Shown piece after piece: positions 58,907 through 64,000 of a stretch of DNA of 64,000 nt. Position 1 is the stretch's first letter. Each line of letters starts with the position of its first letter. Made by a program: the position numbers and the translations under genes. Source of the DNA: Halobaculum sp. MBLA0147 (lineage in GTDB: Archaea; Halobacteriota; Halobacteria; Halobacteriales; Haloferacaceae); assembly GCF_041361345.1 (NCBI RefSeq), contig NZ_JBGKAD010000004.1:124001-188000 (forward strand). Direction: 5' to 3'. Below the pieces are notes generated by a model, which searched no databases, was not told the DNA's origin, and worked only from the letters and a program-made list of their open reading frames with translations.

Positions 58907-60934
58907 GTGGTTCCACGACGGCTCGCCCTCTGTGGAGTAGTAATTGTCGTCCTTCTCCTTACCGCGACGACGACCGCGACAATCGCTCCTGCTGATACAC
59001 CGGTAGACGATCAGTTCCAACCACCACGGGCAGATCTCACGGAGCTTCCCATCGACCGAACAGTGTATCAACTGCTCTGGGGGCTCACTGCGGTAGCAGA
59101 TCCTCAGCTACTCCCCTACGGGCCGCAACTCACGACAACCGGTGGAAACTCTCAAACGCTTGACTTTCTCCCCTTCTTCAGCCCGATTGGACAGGGATCA
59201 GCGGCATACAATAGTTACACATACGCCAACACAGAGAACACGTCAAGATCCACGAGCGTAAGGCCACTTGGAGCAGAGTATATAAATGGGGTCTACATTA
59301 AGCGACAATACGCTTGGATCGACGGATTTGATTCAGGGGTTCTATACCACACAGAGAGCGGAGTCAAACGTGTTGTCGATGTCCGCAAGAACCCACAGGT
59401 TCGTGTGATGGCCGACTATCGGGTTGAAGAACCCACGACCGACACTCCTGAAAACCCGACTCCAGGGGCTGAACGTACTATCGAGGATGTCACCGAGGTG
59501 ACGGCAAGAACTGAAATCAGGCTCAACGGGAACACGATAGATACACGCGTAAACCCAGATCCAACTTTCAGCGTCCCTGTGACTGCGTTTGGAAGCGATA
59601 ACACTGTTCGATTCATACATAATATCTCGGCTACAGTTACCGTTACTACCCAACAGTACACCTGCGTACAACGGGCCGATCCAGAGCCTGATCCACAGCC
59701 AGGTACCCCATCAAACGGAACTAGTGAAAACAGCAGTAGCACTGCCACTCCGACCCCGGACTCAACAGCGTCACCCGCCCCGACAGAAACAGTAGATGAG
59801 CCATCTGGACCGCCGAGGTGTATCGAGTATGGCTGGGAGACAACGAACTCCTCCAAGTTCAGCTTTACTCAGGACACATCTGATACTCTGACCTTCAGGT
59901 CGTACAGTCCAGAACGCCCTCGCGCAGCAATCATCAGCTATCAGAACCAACCGCAGGCATACCTCCTCGTAGACCCACCAGACGGCGCAACTGCGATCGA
60001 AACGGCAGACCAGCGGATTCTCGATCTCCCGTATGGGGTCGTTCGAACACGGGACGCTATCAACGCGCGAACCGTTCTTCATACCCCCAGCGGGGAAATT
60101 CGGAATCCACAGGAGCCACCGACTCCAGTTGACCGTCACCTGTATCCGAAACAGGATGAAGCAATCTTGACATTGAAAACCGGAGTCTCCCAAAGCGGCG
60201 TCGTCTCTCCACAAGTGATTGGCACCGGTGATGAAGAGACACTCTCGCCCGCACGGGGGTACTTTCCGCAGTGGGCGCCCTACTCCGAGCCGACAACTGC
60301 AGACTCGTATGTCGTCCGAATCCCCCCAGGAATCACAGAGATCATACTGACGCAGGGCTTGCAGTACAGGACACCGTTCGGCCTGATCAACACCTCCGTC
60401 GACCGAGCCGGGCAGGTGAGAGATCCCGTCGTCAGCGTCAACACAACCGAACAACAGAACTCAGATCAGGTGAAGTTCACCGTCTATCCTCGGACACAGG
60501 GAGGAGATCTGATCACCACCTACGACCGAATCCTTGAGATTGAGGTTCGTATCAACGGGACAACGTACACCACCGGGAACACTCGAGGTGGCGAGCCGTT
60601 CACGTTCTACGTCAACCAGTCCCGATACGGCGGCGAACCGATGACAGTCAAGCTTGACGGAGACGGGGTCCCATCACCGCAAGCACTCGCAGCACCGAGT
60701 CGGTTCGGACACGAAGGAGTCCGCTACACCACTACAACTAAACAGGTCTTCGTGCCAGCAACTCAGACGTGGGGAGTCTTCACCGCCCGCGTCCTGACAC
60801 TCGCCGAGCTCATTTGGTCAGGATTTGGCCCAGCAGCAGCAACAGCAGGCTTCATGCTCGTCCTCATTGAACTTATGACACCACTCAACCCGTTCACAAC
60901 CGTCGTGACCGCAATACTTGACATCGTGAACTGA
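58907..60934 (+). CDS. secreted membrane-anchored surface protein, 675 aa
   Basis: A GTG start four bases after the previous stop encodes a signal peptide (about 5-25). A large extracellular region of beta-rich segments is interrupted by a Ser/Thr/Pro linker at about 265-300. A C-terminal hydrophobic helix at about 635-655 anchors it in the membrane. Two Cys near 250 and 304 flank the linker. No known domain is recognised. Its coupling with the VirB2-like gene suggests a structural component of the same apparatus. Confidence 0.65.
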   Translation: MVPRRLALCGVVIVVLLLTATTTATIAPADTPVDDQFQPPRADLTELPIDRTVYQLLWGLTAVADPQLLPYGPQLTTTGGNSQTLDFLPFFSPIGQGSAAYNSYTYANTENTSRSTSVRPLGAEYINGVYIKRQYAWIDGFDSGVLYHTESGVKRVVDVRKNPQVRVMADYRVEEPTTDTPENPTPGAERTIEDVTEVTARTEIRLNGNTIDTRVNPDPTFSVPVTAFGSDNTVRFIHNISATVTVTTQQYTCVQRADPEPDPQPGTPSNGTSENSSSTATPTPDSTASPAPTETVDEPSGPPRCIEYGWETTNSSKFSFTQDTSDTLTFRSYSPERPRAAIISYQNQPQAYLLVDPPDGATAIETADQRILDLPYGVVRTRDAINARTVLHTPSGEIRNPQEPPTPVDRHLYPKQDEAILTLKTGVSQSGVVSPQVIGTGDEETLSPARGYFPQWAPYSEPTTADSYVVRIPPGITEIILTQGLQYRTPFGLINTSVDRAGQVRDPVVSVNTTEQQNSDQVKFTVYPRTQGGDLITTYDRILEIEVRINGTTYTTGNTRGGEPFTFYVNQSRYGGEPMTVKLDGDGVPSPQALAAPSRFGHEGVRYTTTTKQVFVPATQTWGVFTARVLTLAELIWSGFGPAAATAGFMLVLIELMTPLNPFTTVVTAILDIVN

Positions 60935-61210
60935 TCCTTGTCCGACGCCTGTCCTGAGTTCTCTGTGATTCTACCCCTATCGGTTGCAGCCCTCTATACT
61001 GGCCGATATGGTCCTAGAACAAGCACTTAGAACGTCTGGACTGGCTGATTAGGCAGTAGAGGACTCGACGAGCGTCTTACCAATCACACACGGCGGCGGC
61101 TTCAAACTGATTGGTAAGACGTTAGCGGCCGGGTTACTGGCCGTGGAACGACTGCTAGCGAAAGGGGAAAATCATATGATGGTACACTGACAACGGGGTA
61201 GCAATACGCC
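60935..61210. other. intergenic gap with inverted repeats
   Basis: No gene is visible. The gap holds the 14-bp inverted repeat at 61073-61121 and an ATCATATGAT palindrome at 61171-61180, about 30-40 bp before the TrbL/VirB6-like start. Both are candidate control sites. Confidence 0.5.
61073..61121. repeat. 14-bp perfect inverted repeat, 21-nt loop
   Basis: CGTCTTACCAATCA (61073-61086) and TGATTGGTAAGACG (61108-61121) are exact reverse complements. The repeat lies between the surface-protein gene and the TrbL/VirB6-like gene and could be a terminator, an operator or a structured RNA. Confidence 0.7.
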
Positions 61211-64000
61211 ATGCCGAGAGAGACACGTCTCTCCACCCAAACCACCTTCACCGGAATCATCGTCATCCTCCTTGCTCTGGCCCCAGCGCACGCCGCGGCC
61301 GTCCAACCAGCACCAGGGATCACAAGCACCACCGGTCAACACTCACTTGCTCCGGACCCTGGAGCAGCCAGTGGTTGGGAAGAGACACGGCCAAACCAAC
61401 GAGACACACCAACTCCCACAGGCACCGCAACGAATACTACCCAAAATTCGACAGGAGGTGGGTTCTTATCCGGCCTCGGAAAGTTTCTCGATAACCAACC
61501 AAAAGTCAGCATCAATCTCGCACAGGGCTTTCAGGCCGGTATCCTCGGGCTTGTTACGAGTGGAGGTGCAACACTCAAAAATCAATTGTACACAGCACTA
61601 GTGTGTGTCGGGCTCACCACCCCGAATTACGCCGATACTCAGCCATTTACCTCGGAACTTCCCTCAAACCCCTACTGCAGCACACTAGTCAACTTCGGTG
61701 GTGTCGACTTAGGCGCACACCAACTATTCATCATTCTGGGCTTATCGCTAGTATCGATCTACTCGATGTTTGAGATCACCCGCCTGTGGATCCGCGGAGC
61801 CGCATCAGAACTCCCACTGGTTGCGATCAAAACAGGCCTCGCGATGATCTTTGTTAAAAACCCCGACATCACGTGGGACCTCGCTGTCGGGCTGGTCAGT
61901 TCTCTCGTAGGCGCCTTCCTCCCGTCGACGGGCTCTCAAGTGAATCAACTCGGAAGCGTCATCGGTGTATCCTCACTGAACCCTCTCATCAACGCCGCGT
62001 TCCTTCCAATATTCATATTGAAGTCTGTCCTGCTCATTTTGCTGTTCTTCGCTTTCCTAGCGAATGTCATTCGATTCGTTGGAATGATCTTCCTATACTA
62101 CCTCTGGCCGCTCCTCATCGTCAAGTGGATAGCACCGGGTAACATCCCAGTGGTAGACTCGTTCTTGAGCGGAACAGAACGTCTCGTCCCGTTCCTGTAC
62201 TACCCGCTATTCCCAGCTCTCGCAGTCGGCTTTACCATATCGCTTCAAGTGAGCGTGGGTGGAGGGGTGTTTAACACTGGGGTGATCAAACCCGCCCTCG
62301 CCGACATCGTCGGCACGATCGCCCTCTGTGCAGGAACGTACGCTGGTCTCAAAGCCAGCATGGCAGGCAAGATCGTACTCAAAGGCATGAAGGCAGCCGG
62401 CACTGTCGCACTGACCGCCGGGGCAGGATTCGCGCTCGGTGGGGCAGGAGGGGCCGTCCGGGGCCTTTCAATGGGCTCCCGATATGGATCTACAGCTGGC
62501 GTTTTAGCTGGCGCTGACGAGGGTCGGAGACAGAGGGAGGGTCTCGCAGGAGCACTGTTCGAAGACGATGAAGGAGTATTCCAAGAAGACGATAATGAGC
62601 CGGAAACTGCGAACGATATGGCAGGGCTACTGACCGATGAAGATGAAGGTCTCCCGGGTGATGAAGACCCCACAGATGAAGCAGCAGACCGCGACGACGA
62701 TCTCACAGGCGACTTCAACGACCTCAACGGACTGACCAGTGACTTCGAAGAGGATACCCCTGAAGACCAAATCGACCCACGGACAACGGATACGGACCGC
62801 TCACCTGGTCGTCCTGAAGACGACTCGAGAAGCATTGTCGATTCGATTCGAGACACGCTCTCTGACATCACTGGTGGGAGTGGCGTTGAAATCGATCCAG
62901 AAGAGCCGATCTCCGCAGCGGGGTTAGACGATGATGAACTCAGAAAAAAGATGCAAAAACACCCAGCCTATCCGGACCCTCCAGAGGACGAAGACCCCCA
63001 TGAACTACTGAACGATCCGGATTATAAAGACGGTATTGATAAAGGAATGATCGGGTGGGGATTAGGAGGTCGTGAGCATACACCCGAGGATCCTCCCCAG
63101 GGAGAACAGCCGCAAGATGATTCACTACAGAGAGAACCCCGACAGAAAAAGACAGGAGCAAGGGAACCCGAGCAAGAGGAGGAGCCCCCAGTGGGTGACG
63201 AAAAAGGCACAGGTCAAGACCGTACGAGACCTGACCAGCACACAACTAGCGTGGGAGACAGACCAACACCCACCGCAGTAGATGACAACATCGGCGACGG
63301 TAAGGACACGACTCAGGGGGGATACACAACAATGGCAGATAAACCCGATCCTGAAGCCACATTCGGGCATATGGAGCAAAATCTCCCACTTGACCAGGTC
63401 GAAACTGATGCTGACAAGGAGATGGCTCAGCACTTTGCCAGTCAGGGTCACGATGGGAGGGGCACCATCGAAACAACGACTGATGATGGGACAGAAGTGA
63501 TCCTTGGACAAAATGGCGTTATCCTTGCCGCTGATGACGCATCCACTTGGTCTCAAGGAAAGCTACGAGTCAATAAAGACGGGGAACGCGTTCACGCAGA
63601 CCCAAAGGACTACGAACGGATCTCGATGAACTATGCCGGCAACACAGAGGCCAATACGGGTGAACTGCGCCAACAGTACAAAGACCACATCGAGGCCATT
63701 GGCGGGAATCCAGATGAAGTTGTCTTCAGAGACACTGATATCGGCGTTCATGACGTGACGAATGACAGATGGGTACGAGTCAGCCAGAACACATATCCTT
63801 CTGCGTACGGAGAGGTGGAAGGATCTGGGGGAGGTAAGAAGTGGACGATAGACCCCGACAAGCACACGCTCCCGTATGAGGCAGTTGCAGAATTCCAGAG
63901 CGACATCGCGGGAGGGCAGATCAGCAGCTGGAAAGACCTCCGTAAGGCTTCGGACAACGGGCAGGTCGAAATGGACGTCCCATCAGGGGTGTCAGGATTT
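61211..64000 (+). CDS. TrbL/VirB6-like polytopic membrane protein, partial, at least 930 aa
   Basis: From ATG 61211 the frame stays open to the end of the window. A signal-like helix (about 13-32) is followed by a Thr/Gly-rich spacer and seven or more hydrophobic segments between about residues 95 and 415. This includes a dense cluster with Leu-Leu-Phe-Phe-Ala-Phe-Leu and Tyr-Tyr-Leu-Trp-Pro-Leu-Leu-Ile-Val. An acidic, Asp/Glu/Pro-rich domain then continues to the window edge, with a more globular segment from about residue 735. This resembles the channel components TrbL/VirB6 of type IV secretion systems, which have a membrane core and a variable tail. I infer that it is a central channel; no conjugation test is possible here. 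The C-terminus lies outside the window. Confidence 0.7.
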   Translation, partial: MPRETRLSTQTTFTGIIVILLALAPAHAAAVQPAPGITSTTGQHSLAPDPGAASGWEETRPNQRDTPTPTGTATNTTQNSTGGGFLSGLGKFLDNQPKVSINLAQGFQAGILGLVTSGGATLKNQLYTALVCVGLTTPNYADTQPFTSELPSNPYCSTLVNFGGVDLGAHQLFIILGLSLVSIYSMFEITRLWIRGAASELPLVAIKTGLAMIFVKNPDITWDLAVGLVSSLVGAFLPSTGSQVNQLGSVIGVSSLNPLINAAFLPIFILKSVLLILLFFAFLANVIRFVGMIFLYYLWPLLIVKWIAPGNIPVVDSFLSGTERLVPFLYYPLFPALAVGFTISLQVSVGGGVFNTGVIKPALADIVGTIALCAGTYAGLKASMAGKIVLKGMKAAGTVALTAGAGFALGGAGGAVRGLSMGSRYGSTAGVLAGADEGRRQREGLAGALFEDDEGVFQEDDNEPETANDMAGLLTDEDEGLPGDEDPTDEAADRDDDLTGDFNDLNGLTSDFEEDTPEDQIDPRTTDTDRSPGRPEDDSRSIVDSIRDTLSDITGGSGVEIDPEEPISAAGLDDDELRKKMQKHPAYPDPPEDEDPHELLNDPDYKDGIDKGMIGWGLGGREHTPEDPPQGEQPQDDSLQREPRQKKTGAREPEQEEEPPVGDEKGTGQDRTRPDQHTTSVGDRPTPTAVDDNIGDGKDTTQGGYTTMADKPDPEATFGHMEQNLPLDQVETDADKEMAQHFASQGHDGRGTIETTTDDGTEVILGQNGVILAADDASTWSQGKLRVNKDGERVHADPKDYERISMNYAGNTEANTGELRQQYKDHIEAIGGNPDEVVFRDTDIGVHDVTNDRWVRVSQNTYPSAYGEVEGSGGGKKWTIDPDKHTLPYEAVAEFQSDIAGGQISSWKDLRKASDNGQVEMDVPSGVSGF

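Noticed and set aside
1-64000. CRISPR array or insertion sequence with transposase
   Set aside because: No regularly spaced repeat-spacer array was seen and no intact transposase or integrase motif was found in any frame.

Overview
This window reads as a large extrachromosomal replicon, or an integrated copy of one, from a halophilic archaeon (class Halobacteria). Supporting signs are very acidic proteins, Tat lipoprotein signals, a PGF-CTERM surface anchor, TATA boxes about 25-30 bp upstream of near-leaderless starts, an Orc1/Cdc6 initiator beside an origin-like region, a TbsP-type regulator and archaeal pilin N-termini. No rRNA, tRNA or CRISPR array was seen.

Layout. 0-6.1 kb holds small hypothetical genes, several with zinc ribbons, an HNH nuclease, and a striking array of three 14-bp palindromes spaced exactly 21 bp apart (2430-2485). 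6.1-12.2 kb looks like a scrambled accessory zone. It carries a mosaic metG whose two halves differ in base composition, an 80-bp direct repeat on either side of it, long gene-poor GC-rich stretches and a frameshifted winged-helix gene. 12.2-19 kb carries regulators and replication or partition candidates: an HTH protein overlapping a 669-residue double winged-helix protein, a TbsP paralogue, a Tat-exported DsbA-like lipoprotein and a ParB-like protein. 19-25.4 kb is the replication core: a soluble PAS-MCP transducer, orc1/cdc6, an origin with a perfect 33-bp inverted repeat around an AT-rich segment, and a divergent family B DNA polymerase.

25.5-64 kb is a surface and secretion module of about 38 kb. 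It contains a 1.2-kilo-residue PKD/TSP3 surface protein, a separate pilin, a MrfA/Hrq1-like helicase, a peptidase-like TSP3 protein whose zinc motif is broken, two lipoproteins, a membrane J-domain protein and a triple zinc-finger protein. These are followed by a RecA-fold protein without a canonical P-loop, a PilB-type ATPase, a PilC-type membrane platform, five consecutive pilin-like genes, a receiver/PAS-like protein and a Rad3/XPD-like helicase. The module continues with a small protein of VirB2/TrbC-like topology, a secreted protein, and a polytopic VirB6/TrbL-like protein that runs off the right edge.

My reading is that the right half encodes a cell-surface apparatus that joins archaeal type IV pilus motors to type IV secretion-like membrane components, possibly for DNA transfer or adhesion. 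The window contains no relaxase, VirB4-type or VirD4-type ATPase, so conjugation is an inference. Such genes could lie beyond position 64000.
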